Source: Tropicimonas sp. IMCC34011 | GTDB lineage: Bacteria > Pseudomonadota > Alphaproteobacteria > Rhodobacterales > Rhodobacteraceae | DNA: 64,000 bases | Direction: 5' to 3' | Assembly (NCBI RefSeq): GCF_003390865.1 | Contig: NZ_QMEJ01000001.1 | Span: 310,001-374,000 of the forward strand | Shown: positions 25,105 to 35,061 of the stretch, one piece after another | Layout: each line of letters opens with the position of its first letter | Numbering within the stretch: the stretch's first letter is position 1 | Made by a program: the position numbers and the translations under genes | Notes under the pieces: generated by a model | Seen by the model: the letters and a program-made list of their open reading frames with translations, nothing else | Database searches by the model: none | What the model was told of the DNA's origin: nothing

Positions 25105-25911
25105 TCAGTCGGCGCCGCCCTCCACGACGTAGAGGGACGGCCGGCCGTCCCTTTTGACGCAAGTTGCGCCAGTCGGGACGTCGGGTCGTCTGAGCGGCTC
25201 GCTGCGGCGGTAGGGCGTGAACCGCTCGGCCATCCCCCGCACGCCGTTCCCGCCGCGTCCCTCCGGCGTCGGATCGCTCTCGCTTCTCCGCACCACCCCG
25301 CGGGAGCCGGCGCGAGGGGACTCGCCCGTCCGCTCGCCGTCGTCGTCGCGGATGACGATGGGGGAGATCTGCGTCTGGCGCAGTTCGAACCGGCGCGGCG
25401 CGCGGCCGATCGGGCCCTCGCTCACAAGGCAACCGAGAACGCGGGTGATATCTCCCATGTCGCTCCTGAGCGGCAGGAGGATCAGCCTGGCATCGAGCGG
25501 GGGGCGTCCGGTCCCGCGCTGCCCCGCCATGGTGAGCGTCGCCGCGGCCGGGCCCGAGAAGACCCGCTCCAGCGTGTCCGAGACGGGACGACGGGCCTCC
25601 GGCATGAACATCGCCGTCAGGGGCATGCCGCGCACCTCCATCCCCATCAGATCGCTCAGATGCATCCCGGCGAGGCGAAAGCGCGCGATGCCCGGCGCGA
25701 TCCGCTCCAGGATGAAGGCATATTCGAGGGCGTCCTCGATCCGGCGGGGGTCGACCTCCGACCGGAAGGGCACCGGACGCGATGCCCGGATCTCCTTCCA
25801 GTAGGCCTCGACGGCGCTGATGGCAGAGAAACGGTTCTCCCTCGGCATCGTGCTGTTGAGGGAGACGATCTTGGCGTCCTGCCCGTTCCTGGTCTCGTCA
25901 CGCGTCGTCAT
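25105..25911 (-). CDS. PAS-domain protein (PAS_5/COG5388-like)
   Basis: A 268-residue protein from ATG 25911; starts at 25923 or 25983 are possible and would add a few residues. The N-terminal half (about residues 25-160) resembles the alphaproteobacterial PAS_5 type: AVEAYWKEIRASR, then FRSEVDPRRIEDALEYAFILER, and FRLAGMHLSDLMGMEVRGMPL. The C-terminal 90 residues are basic, proline-rich and probably disordered. No catalytic domain is present. Single-domain PAS proteins of this kind include cell-cycle regulators such as MopJ of Caulobacter; that link is by family only. AT-rich DNA with near-CtrA sites lies upstream. Confidence 0.72.
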   Translation of the reverse strand: MTTRDETRNGQDAKIVSLNSTMPRENRFSAISAVEAYWKEIRASRPVPFRSEVDPRRIEDALEYAFILERIAPGIARFRLAGMHLSDLMGMEVRGMPLTAMFMPEARRPVSDTLERVFSGPAAATLTMAGQRGTGRPPLDARLILLPLRSDMGDITRVLGCLVSEGPIGRAPRRFELRQTQISPIVIRDDDGERTGESPRAGSRGVVRRSESDPTPEGRGGNGVRGMAERFTPYRRSEPLRRPDVPTGATCVKRDGRPSLYVVEGGAD

Positions 25912-26003
25912 GTATGACCCCATCCTGAACCGACCCCCGGAGTCCGGTGACGCCGTGGTGGGTGTTTCGCGAATTGAGACCATCGGTTCACGCGCCCTGC
26001 AAA

Positions 26004-26050
26004 TTAAGATCGCGCTAACGATAAGGTCGCAATTGTTACCGGCTTCTTAA
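26004..26050. promoter_or_regulatory. Two near-consensus CtrA sites between PAS gene and gmk
   Basis: TTAA-N7-CTAAC at 26004-26019 and TTAC-N7-TTAA at 26036-26050 each differ by one base from TTAA-N7-TTAA(C). They lie in an AT-rich island (about 25990-26060) upstream of the PAS gene on the minus strand. The gmk start is about 190 bp to the right. Confidence 0.3.
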
Positions 26051-26236
26051 TGCGCCGGAGTTTCGATAAATTTCACGTCTTTTCGTGACCAATGGTTAAG
26101 CGAAGCGTACTGCCGCGGGCGCGCGGGGCAGGGACGCCGCGGTCGCCCCCCGAGACTTGACCTTGCCCGGCGCATGGTGGAACCGGGACCGGCCGGCCCG
26201 TCGAGGCACGGTCAGGATCTCGGAGACAATCGACCC

Positions 26237-26881
26237 ATGGTGAACCGCCGCGGCTTGCTCATCATTCTCTCGTCGCCGTCCGGCGCCGGAAAGTCGACGC
26301 TGGCGCGGCGCCTCATGCGATGGGATCCCGATCTGTCCTTCTCGGTCTCCGCGACGACCCGCGCCCCGCGCGAGGGGGAAGTGGAGGGCCGGGAGTATTT
26401 CTTCCGCAGCCGCGAGGCGTTCGAGGAGGTGGTCGCGCGCGGCGACATGCTGGAACACGCGGAGGTCTTCGGGCACTTCTACGGCTCGCCGAGGCAACCC
26501 GTCGAAGAGGCGATCAGCGCCGGCCGGGATGTCCTGTTCGACATCGACTGGCAGGGCGGCCAGCAGATCCGCAACTCCGTCCTCGGCAAGCACACGCTCT
26601 CGCTGTTCATCCTGCCCCCCTCCATTCCGGAACTCGAGCGGCGTCTCAGGAGCCGCGCCCAGGACACGGACGAGGTGATCTCCGGGCGGATGAAGAAGAG
26701 CCGGGACGAGATCAGCCATTGGCCGGAATACGATTATGTCCTCGTGAACGATGACCTGGACGAGACCGAATCGAAGCTTAAGACGATCATCCAGGCCGAG
26801 CGGATGCGCCTGTCCCAGCAGCCGGACCTCGTCGATATCGTCCGCCGGCTCAACCACGAATTCGAGGAGCTTCAGTCATGA
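26237..26881 (+). CDS. gmk: Guanylate kinase Gmk
   Basis: Phosphorylates GMP to GDP. It is 214 residues from ATG 26237 ([21 protein letters not shown]); an upstream in-frame start adds 21 residues without family sequence. The P-loop is SPSGAGKST, the GMP-binding segment is [21 protein letters not shown], and [12 protein letters not shown] and [11 protein letters not shown] are conserved. The stop overlaps the next ATG, so gmk heads an operon with the carbonic-anhydrase-like gene and phoR. Confidence 0.95.
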   Translation: MVNRRGLLIILSSPSGAGKSTLARRLMRWDPDLSFSVSATTRAPREGEVEGREYFFRSREAFEEVVARGDMLEHAEVFGHFYGSPRQPVEEAISAGRDVLFDIDWQGGQQIRNSVLGKHTLSLFILPPSIPELERRLRSRAQDTDEVISGRMKKSRDEISHWPEYDYVLVNDDLDETESKLKTIIQAERMRLSQQPDLVDIVRRLNHEFEELQS

Positions 26882-27399
26882 CGGTCTACGCCCTGGGCGA
26901 GCTGCGCCCCGAGATTGACGAAACGGCCTGGGTCGCGCCCGATGCCAACGTGATCGGCGCCATCGTCCTGAAGGCCGGCGCCTCCGTCTGGTTCGGCTCG
27001 ACGCTGCGGGGGGACAACGAGCCAATCGTCATCGGCGAGGGCTCGAACGTGCAGGAAAACGTGGTCATGCACACCGATATCGGCTTCCCGCTCGAGGTTG
27101 GCCCCAACGTCACCATCGGTCACAAGGCGATGCTCCACGGCTGTACCATCGGCGAGGATTGCCTGATCGGCATGGGCGCGACGATCCTGAACGGGGCCGT
27201 GATCGGCGCCGGCAGCCTGATCGGGGCAGGGGCCCTGGTGACGGAGGGCAAAGAGATCCCGCCCGGGAGCCTCGTCATGGGCGCCCCGGGCAAGGTCGTC
27301 CGCCAGGTGGGCGAGGCGGCGCTGAAGCGGATGACGGCCGGGACGGCGTATTACCGGCAGAATGCCGAGCGCTTCCGGGCCGAGCTGACCGAAATCTGA
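26878..27399 (+). CDS. Gamma-carbonic-anhydrase-like hexapeptide-repeat protein
   Basis: A 173-residue left-handed beta-helix protein of the YrdA/PaaY/gamma-CA group. Hexapeptide repeats run from about residue 25 to 140. The three zinc-type histidines are H65 (VVMHTDIG), H82 and H87 ([10 protein letters not shown]), the expected spacing for the family. Whether it is an active carbonic anhydrase cannot be judged from sequence. It is translationally coupled to gmk; phoR follows after 13 bp. Confidence 0.88.
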   Translation: MTVYALGELRPEIDETAWVAPDANVIGAIVLKAGASVWFGSTLRGDNEPIVIGEGSNVQENVVMHTDIGFPLEVGPNVTIGHKAMLHGCTIGEDCLIGMGATILNGAVIGAGSLIGAGALVTEGKEIPPGSLVMGAPGKVVRQVGEAALKRMTAGTAYYRQNAERFRAELTEI

Positions 27400-27412
27400 C
27401 CCCCGCGCTCCC

Positions 27413-28456
27413 ATGAGCCCAGAACAGACCGCCGCCGCCCTCGATGCGATCCCGCAGCCGCTCGTCCTGATCGGGGCGGACATGCGCATCGCGGCGATGA
27501 ACGCGCGGGCGAGCGAGCTCTTCCGCGTGGCCGGCATCGGACGGCACTACGCGACCGTGCTGCGCAATCCCGCCGTCCTCGATGCCATCGACGCGGTCCT
27601 GAAGGGCGACCGGCCCGGCACCGCGCGCTTCTATACCGGTGACAGCCGTGAGGGGACGTGGCGCGTCTCCGCGATCCCGGTGCGCGGGGAGGGGGGCATG
27701 ATGCTGTCCTTCGAGGACGTGACCGACGTCGAACAAGCCGGTCAGATGCGGCGGGATTTCGTGACCAATGTCAGTCACGAGCTGAAGACGCCCCTGACCG
27801 CCCTTCTGGGCTTCATCGAGACGCTGCGCGGCCCGGCGCGGGAAGATGCCGCCGCGCGGGACAGGTTCCTCGAGATCATGGAGAAGGAGGCGGCGCGGAT
27901 GAACCGCCTCGTCTCGGACCTCCTGTCACTGTCCCGCGTGGAAACGACGGAGCGCCTTCGTCCGACCGAGAAGCTGTCACTGCGGGAGATCGCGGGAACG
28001 GTGGTGAATGCGGTACGCCCAATGGCCGATGCCGCGGATGTCGTGTTGCGGCTAGAGACGGAGGAGGGGCTGGAGACGAGCGCCTTCGACGTGATGGGCG
28101 ACCCCGACCAGCTCCAGCAGATCGTCCTCAACCTCGTCGAGAACGCGATCAAGTACGGCGCGTCAGGCGGGGAGGTGACGATCCGGCTGTCCGTACGGGA
28201 GCGCGAGGCGGTGTTCCGCGGACCCGGCGTTCAGCTCGACGTGATCGACAAGGGCGAGGGATTCGATCCCATCCACATCCCCCGGCTGACCGAGCGCTTC
28301 TACCGCGTGGACACGCATCGCAGCCGGGAACAGGGCGGCACCGGCCTCGGCCTCGCCATCGTCAAGCACATCGTCTCCCGGCACCGCGGCCGGTTCCGGA
28401 TTGAAAGTGCACCGGGCGAAGGCTCCACGTTCACGATTCTCCTGCCAGCCGCCTGA
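27413..28456 (+). CDS. phoR: Phosphate regulon sensor histidine kinase PhoR
   Basis: A 347-residue kinase. An N-terminal PAS-like region (about 10-105) precedes the DHp domain with H122 in NVSHELKTPLTALLG. The ATPase domain has the N box NLVENAIKYG and G boxes DKGEGFD and GTGLGLAIVKHIVSRH. No membrane helix is evident, unlike Escherichia coli PhoR, so sensing probably relies on the Pst/PhoU complex. It lies directly upstream of pstSCAB-phoU-phoB, which decides the assignment. Probably read from the gmk promoter. Confidence 0.92.
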   Translation: MSPEQTAAALDAIPQPLVLIGADMRIAAMNARASELFRVAGIGRHYATVLRNPAVLDAIDAVLKGDRPGTARFYTGDSREGTWRVSAIPVRGEGGMMLSFEDVTDVEQAGQMRRDFVTNVSHELKTPLTALLGFIETLRGPAREDAAARDRFLEIMEKEAARMNRLVSDLLSLSRVETTERLRPTEKLSLREIAGTVVNAVRPMADAADVVLRLETEEGLETSAFDVMGDPDQLQQIVLNLVENAIKYGASGGEVTIRLSVREREAVFRGPGVQLDVIDKGEGFDPIHIPRLTERFYRVDTHRSREQGGTGLGLAIVKHIVSRHRGRFRIESAPGEGSTFTILLPAA

Positions 28457-28552
28457 GGCGCGCCGTCCGGTCTATGCGCCGCGACGCGCGCCGGTCAGCT
28501 GCCACGATCGTCGCGGGCTGTCCGCCGGGCGCAGGGTCATCTCCATTGCTAC

Positions 28553-28601
28553 CGGTTCCGGGGCCTGCCGCCTTCACGACACAGCCGCGGTTCCGGGGCC
28601 T
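28553..28601 (+). repeat. Short direct repeat in the phoR-pstS spacer
   Basis: CGGTTCCGGGGCCT occurs at 28553-28566 and again at 28588-28601, 35 bp apart. It lies about 100 bp upstream of the Pho box in the 350-bp spacer. The spacer holds no gene that I can support. Confidence 0.45.
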
Positions 28602-28698
28602 TACGCGCACACGAAGATTTTGGAAAAGCCCGCGTCGGTCCGCCCCGCTGCGATGCCGCAGGGCAGGGGTGCCGTAAAGAATCCGCCGAACTTCCGCA

Positions 28699-28731
28699 TT
28701 GTCATCGAACTGTTACACGGTTGTCACAAAA
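28699..28731 (+). promoter_or_regulatory. Pho box upstream of pstS (three tandem PhoB half-sites)
   Basis: TTGTCAT (28699-28705), CTGTTAC (28710-28716) and TTGTCAC (28721-28727), each followed by a 4-base spacer, match the PhoB direct-repeat rule with an 11-bp period. A possible -10 (CATAGAC, about 28746) lies one to two turns downstream. pstS starts 76 bp beyond the array. Confidence 0.85.
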
Positions 28732-28806
28732 GGCCAGCATCCGGGGCATAGACGGCTCCCGAGGCTGCCTGGGGTAGCCTGCCACGATATTCAAAGGAGG
28801 ACATAC

Positions 28807-29856
28807 ATGTCTCTCGCCAAGCTGACTGTCTCGACGCTGGCCCTCGCTGCCGTCTCCGCCACCGCCGTGTCCGCCCAAGGGCGCGAGCAGGTGCAGATCG
28901 CCGGTTCGTCCACCGTTCTGCCCTACGCCTCCATCGTCGCCGAAGCCTTCGGCGAGAACTTCGACTATCCGACCCCGGTCGTCGAATCCGGTGGCTCCTC
29001 CGCTGGCCTGAAGCGCTTCTGTGAAGGCGTCGGCGAGAACACCATCGACATCGCCAACGCCTCCCGCGCGATCCGCGAAGGCGAGATCGAAGCCTGTGCC
29101 GCCGCCGGCGTCACCGACATCATGGAAGTCCGGATCGGCTATGACGGCATCGTCTTCGCCAGCCAGATCGACGGCCCCGAGTTCACCGCCTTCGAGCCGG
29201 CCCAGTGGTACAACGCGATGGCCGCCGAGCTTCCGATGGACGGCGAGATGGCCTCCAACCCGAACAGCAGCTGGTCCGATGTCGACGGCGCGCTCCCCGA
29301 TGTCGAGATCCAGGCCTTCATCCCCGGCACCAAGCACGGCACGCGTGAAGTCTTCGAAGAGAAGGTCATCCTTCAGGGCTGCGAAGACAGCGGCGCCTAC
29401 GACCAGATCCTCGAGATCAACGGCGGCGACGAAGACGCTGCGGAAGATGCCTGCATGTCCATCCGGACCGACGGCGTGGCCGTGGACATCGACGGCGACT
29501 ACACCGAGACCCTCGCCCGCATCGAGAGCAACCCCAACGGCATCGGCGTGTTCGGCCTGGCGTTCTACGAGAACAACACCGACCTGCTGAAGGTCGCCAC
29601 GATGGGCGGTGTCGAACCCTCCACCGAGACGATCTCCTCCGGTGACTACCCGGTCTCCCGCCCGCTCTACTTCTACATCAAGAAGGCGCATATGGGCGTC
29701 ATCCCGGGCCTGAAAGAGTATGCCGAGTTCTTCGTGTCCAACGAAGTCGCCGGTCCGAACGGCCCGCTCTCCAACTACGGCCTCGTTGCCGATCCCGAGC
29801 TGGAGCAGACCCAGCAGCAGATCGCCGACGAAGTGACCATGTCCGAGAGCATGTAA
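28807..29856 (+). CDS. pstS: Phosphate-binding periplasmic protein PstS
   Basis: High-affinity phosphate-binding protein of the Pst ABC transporter, 349 residues from ATG 28807. The ribosome site AAAGGAGG is close to perfect and decides the start. Signal peptide MSLAKLTVSTLALAAVSATAVSA. Phosphate-site motifs are IAGSSTVLPYA near the N-terminus, ESGGSSAGLKRFCEG, NASRAI and GTKHGTREVF. It belongs to the larger alphaproteobacterial PstS branch rather than the Escherichia coli type. Expected to be strongly induced by PhoB through the upstream Pho box. Two hairpins follow its stop. Confidence 0.95.
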   Translation: MSLAKLTVSTLALAAVSATAVSAQGREQVQIAGSSTVLPYASIVAEAFGENFDYPTPVVESGGSSAGLKRFCEGVGENTIDIANASRAIREGEIEACAAAGVTDIMEVRIGYDGIVFASQIDGPEFTAFEPAQWYNAMAAELPMDGEMASNPNSSWSDVDGALPDVEIQAFIPGTKHGTREVFEEKVILQGCEDSGAYDQILEINGGDEDAAEDACMSIRTDGVAVDIDGDYTETLARIESNPNGIGVFGLAFYENNTDLLKVATMGGVEPSTETISSGDYPVSRPLYFYIKKAHMGVIPGLKEYAEFFVSNEVAGPNGPLSNYGLVADPELEQTQQQIADEVTMSESM

Positions 29857-29867
29857 GCTACGGCTTC

Positions 29868-29920
29868 GCGGGGGGCTCTTCGGAGCCTCCCGCACCTTTC
29901 GACCGGGGCATGTGGCCCCG
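29868..29920 (+). other. Two tandem hairpins between pstS and pstC
   Basis: Hairpin 1: an 11-bp stem (29868-29878 with 29883-29893, one G-U pair) closed by a TTCG tetraloop. Hairpin 2: CGGGGC (29904-29909) with GCCCCG (29915-29920). No T tract follows. Such structures commonly stabilise the upstream binding-protein message. Confidence 0.6.
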
Positions 29921-29967
29921 TCCGCCTCGTCCGGTCCGCCGGCTTTCCCTTTCCCGACAGGTTCGCG

Positions 29968-31443
29968 ATGCCCGTATTCTGGATCCTTGCCATCGTTCTC
30001 GTGCTCGGCGCCGCCGGATACGTGCTCGGCCGCGCCCGCGCCCTGAGTTCGGCCGGTGACGATTACCGCAGCCTGCACTCGCTCCCCTCCTACTACGGCT
30101 GGAACGCGTTCATCCTGACCGTCGTCCCCGCACTTCTCGTTCTAGCCGCCTGGATGCTGATCGCGCCGATCGTGATCGACGGCATGGTCTCCGGGCTGGT
30201 GGACGAGGGAATGCAGGAGGGCTCCAATCTCTCGCTCCTGATGTCCGATGTGCGCCGCCTCGCGGCCGGTCTCGACTCCGCGGTCTCCTCCGGAGCACTC
30301 AGCGCGTCCGAGGCGTCCGGCCTCGTCGCCGACAATGCGCTGGCCGGCCGTCTCATGGGGCTCGGCATCTCGCTCGGCTCCTCCGTCACGGAGACCACGC
30401 TCGCCGCCGCGCAGCGCTATCGCGGCCTCGCCGCCGCCTCGCAGGTCTGGATGGCCGTGGTGGTGATCGCCCTTGCGGCCGGCGGCCTGCTGCTCGGCCT
30501 GCGCCGGATCAATCCGAGCTTCCGCGCCCGGAACGCCGTCGAGACCGGGCTCCTGGCGCTGCTGATCCTGGCCTCCTCCATCGCCATCCTGACGACGCTC
30601 GGCATCGTCCTGTCGATGCTCTTCGAGACGATCAACTTCTTCCGCCAGTACCCGGCGAGCGAGTTCTTCTTCTCGACCACCTGGTCCCCGGATTTCCGCG
30701 GCAATTCCGAACTCGGCATCCTCCCGCTGCTCTGGGGCACGCTCTACATCTCGCTGATCGCCCTTCTCGTGGCGGTTCCGGTGGGGCTCTTCGCGGCGAT
30801 CTACCTCTCCGAGTATGCCGGGCCGAAGATGCGCGCCGTCGCCAAGCCGCTGATCGAGGTGCTCGCCGGCATCCCGACCATCGTCTATGGCCTCTTCGCG
30901 CTGATCACGGTGGGCCCGGCGCTCAGGGACTACTTCGCGCAGCCCCTCGGCCTCGGCAACAGCTCCTCCTCGGTGATGACGGCGGGTCTGGTCATGGGCA
31001 TCATGCTGATCCCCTTCGTCTCTTCGCTGTCGGACGACATCATCAACGCGGTGCCGCAGTCGATGCGGGATGGCTCCCTCGGCCTCGGCGCGACGCCGTC
31101 CGAGACGATCCGCTCGGTGATCATTCCGGCAGCGCTCCCCGGCATCGTGGGCGCCGTCCTCTTGGCCGCCTCCCGTGCCATCGGTGAAACCATGATCGTC
31201 GTCCTCGGGGCAGGGGCCGCGGCCGCACGCCTGAACGAGGGATTGACGGAGGCCATCAACCCGTTCGAGGCAATGACCACCGTCACCGTCAAGATCGTCA
31301 GCCAGCTCACCGGCGATACCGATTTCGCCAGCCCCGAGACGCTGGTCGCCTTCGCGCTCGGCCTGACGCTCTTTGTCATCACGTTGGCGCTCAACGTCCT
31401 CGCCCTCTACATCGTCCGCAAGTACCGGGAACAGTACGAATGA
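29968..31443 (+). CDS. pstC: Phosphate ABC transporter permease PstC
   Basis: Inner-membrane permease, 491 residues. An N-terminal extension of roughly 200 residues carries three hydrophobic segments before the PstC core. The core has [31 protein letters not shown] and the coupling loop [20 protein letters not shown]. Such long PstC forms are usual in alphaproteobacteria. It overlaps pstA by ATGA. Confidence 0.93.
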   Translation: MPVFWILAIVLVLGAAGYVLGRARALSSAGDDYRSLHSLPSYYGWNAFILTVVPALLVLAAWMLIAPIVIDGMVSGLVDEGMQEGSNLSLLMSDVRRLAAGLDSAVSSGALSASEASGLVADNALAGRLMGLGISLGSSVTETTLAAAQRYRGLAAASQVWMAVVVIALAAGGLLLGLRRINPSFRARNAVETGLLALLILASSIAILTTLGIVLSMLFETINFFRQYPASEFFFSTTWSPDFRGNSELGILPLLWGTLYISLIALLVAVPVGLFAAIYLSEYAGPKMRAVAKPLIEVLAGIPTIVYGLFALITVGPALRDYFAQPLGLGNSSSSVMTAGLVMGIMLIPFVSSLSDDIINAVPQSMRDGSLGLGATPSETIRSVIIPAALPGIVGAVLLAASRAIGETMIVVLGAGAAAARLNEGLTEAINPFEAMTTVTVKIVSQLTGDTDFASPETLVAFALGLTLFVITLALNVLALYIVRKYREQYE

Positions 31444-32792
31444 CCGATGCAACCGCATCCGGAGCCGCGCCCGAGCGTCGCCATACGTCGCTGATGACAG
31501 CGGACAAGGGAACGCGCCGCCGCAACGCCGCCGAAGCCCGCTTCCGCGCCTACGGTCTCGCTGCCATCGCCGTCGGCCTTGCCGCTCTCGTTATCCTGCT
31601 GGTCTCGATCCTGAGCCAGGGCCTGAGCTCCTTCCGTCAGGCCTACGTCACGCTCGACGTGCCGCTCACCGCCGAGACGCTGGATCCGGGCGGCAACCGC
31701 GACCCCGCGGACATCGCCTCGGTCTCCACCTTCGGCTATTCGTCGATCATCCGCGATGCCGTGCTGAACACGTTCCGCAATGCCGGCATCGAGATCGAGG
31801 GGCTGTCGGAGGACGAGGCGCGCGGCATCATCTCTCCCGAAGCCTCGGCGCAGATCCGCGACCGCGTGCTGGCCGATCCCGAACTCATCGGTCAGACCGT
31901 CGAGATCGAGGTCCTCGCGAATTCCTGGATCGACGGCTATTTCAAGGGCCGCGTGACGGATCGTACCGCCGAACTGAATTCCAACGTCTCTCCGGCCCAG
32001 ATCCAGCTGGCCCAGGCCATGCAGGACGCCGGCATCCTGAACGTCCACTTCAACTGGGCCTTCATCACCGCGCCCGACGCCTCCGACAACCGCCCCGAAG
32101 CGGCCGGTCTCGGGGTCGCGATCATCGGCTCGCTCTACATGATGCTGATCGTGCTCTGCCTTGCGCTGCCGATCGGCGTGGCCGCCTCGATCTACCTCGA
32201 GGAATTCGCGCCGCAGAACTGGTTCACCGACGTGATCGAGGTGAACATCTCGAATCTCGCGGCGGTGCCCTCCATCGTCTACGGCATCCTCGGCCTCGCG
32301 ATCTTCATCAACTTCGCGGGCCTTCCGCAATCGGCGCCCATCGTCGGCGGCCTTGTGCTGACGCTGATGACGCTGCCGACGATCATCATCGCGACCCGCG
32401 CCTCGCTGAAGGCGGTTCCGCCCTCCATCCGGGACGCTGCGCTCGGGATCGGCGCCTCGAAGATGCAGTCCGTCTTCCACCACGTGCTGCCGCTCGCGAT
32501 GCCCGGCATCCTGACGGGGACGATCATCGGCCTCGCCCAAGCTCTCGGGGAAACCGCGCCTCTGCTGCTGATCGGCATGGTCGCCTTCGTCCGGGACTAC
32601 CCGGCGGCGCCGCCCGACGGCTTCTTCGATCCCGCCTCCGCGCTGCCCGTCCAGGTCTACAACTGGACCCAGCGTGCCGATCCCGCTTTCGTCGAGAGGG
32701 CCTCCGGTGCAATCATCGTGCTGCTGGTCTTCCTATTGATCATGAACACGCTGGCGATCGTGCTCAGACGCCGCTTCGAACGTCGCTGGTAA
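31440..32792 (+). CDS. pstA: Phosphate ABC transporter permease PstA
   Basis: Inner-membrane permease, 450 residues. An N-terminal DUF3333-like extension (about 30-220, one helix plus a periplasmic region) precedes the transport core. Core blocks are [40 protein letters not shown] and the coupling loop [19 protein letters not shown]. Start overlaps the pstC stop. pstB follows after 17 bp. Confidence 0.93.
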   Translation: MTDATASGAAPERRHTSLMTADKGTRRRNAAEARFRAYGLAAIAVGLAALVILLVSILSQGLSSFRQAYVTLDVPLTAETLDPGGNRDPADIASVSTFGYSSIIRDAVLNTFRNAGIEIEGLSEDEARGIISPEASAQIRDRVLADPELIGQTVEIEVLANSWIDGYFKGRVTDRTAELNSNVSPAQIQLAQAMQDAGILNVHFNWAFITAPDASDNRPEAAGLGVAIIGSLYMMLIVLCLALPIGVAASIYLEEFAPQNWFTDVIEVNISNLAAVPSIVYGILGLAIFINFAGLPQSAPIVGGLVLTLMTLPTIIIATRASLKAVPPSIRDAALGIGASKMQSVFHHVLPLAMPGILTGTIIGLAQALGETAPLLLIGMVAFVRDYPAAPPDGFFDPASALPVQVYNWTQRADPAFVERASGAIIVLLVFLLIMNTLAIVLRRRFERRW

Positions 32793-32809
32793 GAGCGCAG
32801 GAGAGACCC

Positions 32810-33607
32810 ATGAACGACATGAGACCCTTGGAGCGCATCGTGGATACCGACAACGTCAAGATCGCGGCAAAGAACGTGCAGGTCTATTACGGCGACACGC
32901 ACGCCATCAAGGATGTGGACGTCGACATCCTCGCCAATACCGTCACCGCCTTCATCGGCCCGTCCGGCTGCGGCAAGTCGACCTTCCTGCGGTGCATCAA
33001 CCGCATGAACGACACGATCGACATCGCCCGCATCGAGGGGAACATCCTGCTCGACGGGGAAGATATCTACGACAAGCGCGTCGATCCGGTGCAGCTTCGG
33101 GCGCGGGTCGGGATGGTCTTTCAGAAGCCCAACCCGTTCCCCAAGTCGATCTACGACAATGTCGCCTATGGCCCCAAGATCCACGGTCTGGCGCGCAACA
33201 AGGCCGAGTTGGACGAGATCGTCGAGAAGGCCCTTCGCCGCGGGGCGATCTGGGACGAGGTGAAGGACCGGCTCCACGCTTCCGGTACGGGGCTTTCGGG
33301 CGGTCAGCAGCAGCGCCTGTGCATCGCCCGCGCAGTGGCGACGGAGCCCGAGGTTCTTCTGATGGACGAGCCGTGCTCCGCCCTCGATCCCATCGCCACG
33401 GCGCAAGTCGAGGAACTGATCGACGAGCTCAAGGAAACCTATTCCGTCGTCATCGTGACGCATTCCATGCAGCAGGCGGCACGCGTCAGCCAGAAGACGG
33501 CGTTCTTCCACCTCGGCAACCTCGTCGAGTACGGCGACACCGGCGATATCTTCAACACTCCGCAGGACCAGCGCACCGAGAGCTACATCACCGGACGCAT
33601 CGGTTGA
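32810..33607 (+). CDS. pstB: Phosphate ABC transporter ATPase PstB
   Basis: ATPase of the Pst system, 265 residues from ATG 32810, preceded by AGGAGAG. Walker A is [19 protein letters not shown], a PstB hallmark, the signature is [14 protein letters not shown] and Walker B is [13 protein letters not shown]. The Q loop reads [19 protein letters not shown]. The usual TPSGGM-type start is replaced by [17 protein letters not shown]. Together with PhoU it conveys phosphate status to PhoR. Confidence 0.96.
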   Translation: MNDMRPLERIVDTDNVKIAAKNVQVYYGDTHAIKDVDVDILANTVTAFIGPSGCGKSTFLRCINRMNDTIDIARIEGNILLDGEDIYDKRVDPVQLRARVGMVFQKPNPFPKSIYDNVAYGPKIHGLARNKAELDEIVEKALRRGAIWDEVKDRLHASGTGLSGGQQQRLCIARAVATEPEVLLMDEPCSALDPIATAQVEELIDELKETYSVVIVTHSMQQAARVSQKTAFFHLGNLVEYGDTGDIFNTPQDQRTESYITGRIG

Positions 33608-33639
33608 CGTCTTCGCAGAGGGCAGGGAAGGGCAATACC

Positions 33640-34353
33640 ATGAACGATAGTCATATCGTCAGCTCCTACGACCGCGATCTCGAGGCGGTGCAGGCGCTCA
33701 TCATGAAGATGGGCGGTCTGGTCGAGGAATCCATCCTGAACGCCGCCCAGTGCCTCGTCGAGAACGACGGCGACCTGGCAAGCAAGGTGCGGCGCGGGGA
33801 CAAGGCCATCGACGGGCTGGAAGAGCGGATCAACGAGGAGGCGGCGCGCATGATCGCGCTCCGCCAGCCCATGGCGCGGGACCTGCGCACGGTCCTGTCG
33901 GTGATCAAGATCTCGGGCAACCTCGAGCGGATCGGCGACTATTCCAAGAACATCGGCAAGCGCACCATCGCGCTGACCGAGATGCCGCAGATCGGCTCCA
34001 CGGCGGGGTCCATCCGCCGCATGGCCCACTCCGTCGAACAGATGCTGAAGGACGCCCTCGACGCCTACATCCAGCGCGATGTCGAGATGGCCCGTGACGT
34101 CTGGGCGCGCGACGCGGAGGTGGACCAGATGTACACCGCGCTCTTCCGCGAGTTCGTCACGCACATGATGGAGGATCCGCGCAATATCTCGGCCTGCATC
34201 CACCTTCATTTCATCGCCAAGAACATCGAGCGGATGGGAGACCACGTCACCTCCATCGCCGAGCAGGTCATCTATCTCGTCAGCGGCGAAAAACCGGATG
34301 AGGACCGGCCGAAGGGCGATCGCTCGTCCCTTGAGACGTTCGGACAATCCTGA
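33640..34353 (+). CDS. phoU: Phosphate signalling protein PhoU
   Basis: A 237-residue all-helical protein with two three-helix PhoU repeats. The metal-binding motifs are ISGNLERIGDYSKNI and FIAKNIERMGDHVTSIAEQ, both intact (E-x-x-D-x-x-x). It represses the Pho response when phosphate is plentiful by linking PstB to PhoR. Its stop shares a base with the phoB start. Confidence 0.95.
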   Translation: MNDSHIVSSYDRDLEAVQALIMKMGGLVEESILNAAQCLVENDGDLASKVRRGDKAIDGLEERINEEAARMIALRQPMARDLRTVLSVIKISGNLERIGDYSKNIGKRTIALTEMPQIGSTAGSIRRMAHSVEQMLKDALDAYIQRDVEMARDVWARDAEVDQMYTALFREFVTHMMEDPRNISACIHLHFIAKNIERMGDHVTSIAEQVIYLVSGEKPDEDRPKGDRSSLETFGQS

Positions 34354-35045
34354 TGTCGCCGCAGGAACAGCCCCGTGTCCTCGTGGTCGAGGACGAGCCG
34401 GCGCAGCGCGAGGTGCTGATCTACAACCTCGAGGCCGAGGGATTCCGCGTCTCCCGCGCAGGCAACGGAGACGAAGCCCTGATCGCCGTGGACGAGGATT
34501 CTCCGGACATCATCGTGCTGGACTGGATGCTGCCCAACGTCTCGGGGATCGAGGTCTGCCGCCGGCTGAAGATGCGGCACGAAACCCGGGGCGTTCCGAT
34601 CATAATGCTCTCGGCGCGCTCCGAGGAAGTGGATCGCGTGCGCGGGCTCGAAACCGGCGCGGACGATTACGTCGTGAAGCCGTACTCGGTGATCGAGCTG
34701 ATGGCCCGTATCCGCGCGCAACTGCGTCGCACGCGTCCGGCCTCCGTCGGCGAGAGGGTCGAGTATGAAGGAATCGTACTCGATGCCGAGACCCACAAGG
34801 TCACACGGAACGACAATCCCCTGAAGCTCGGCCCGACGGAATTCCGGCTCCTCGCCACGCTCATGGAAAAGCCCGGCCGCGTCTGGAGCCGGGAGCAGCT
34901 ACTGGACCGCGTGTGGGGCAGGGACGTCTACGTCGACACCCGCACCGTGGACGTCCATATCGGGCGGCTCCGCAAGGCTCTCTGTGCCACCGGCGGCGAT
35001 GACCCGCTCCGCACGGTTCGCGGCGCGGGATACGCCCTGGGCTGA
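34353..35045 (+). CDS. phoB: Phosphate response regulator PhoB
   Basis: OmpR-family transcription activator, 230 residues. The receiver domain has E13/D14, phospho-acceptor D57 (IIVLDWMLPNVSG) and the lysine in DYVVKPYS. The winged-helix domain has the motif LGPTEFRLLATLMEKPGRVWSR and the recognition region YVDTRTVDVHIGRLRKAL. Last gene of the pst-pho operon; ends 16 bp from the opposing TSUP gene. Predicted targets in this window are pstS and sqdB. Confidence 0.96.
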   Translation: MSPQEQPRVLVVEDEPAQREVLIYNLEAEGFRVSRAGNGDEALIAVDEDSPDIIVLDWMLPNVSGIEVCRRLKMRHETRGVPIIMLSARSEEVDRVRGLETGADDYVVKPYSVIELMARIRAQLRRTRPASVGERVEYEGIVLDAETHKVTRNDNPLKLGPTEFRLLATLMEKPGRVWSREQLLDRVWGRDVYVDTRTVDVHIGRLRKALCATGGDDPLRTVRGAGYALG

Positions 35046-35061
35046 CGCCGGCCGTCCGGGA

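Noticed and set aside
26004-26100. AT-rich island with several TTAA half-sites as a replication origin
   Set aside because: No DnaA boxes, no dnaA or hemE neighbour, and the AT-rich part is under 100 bp. Regulatory sites are a simpler explanation.
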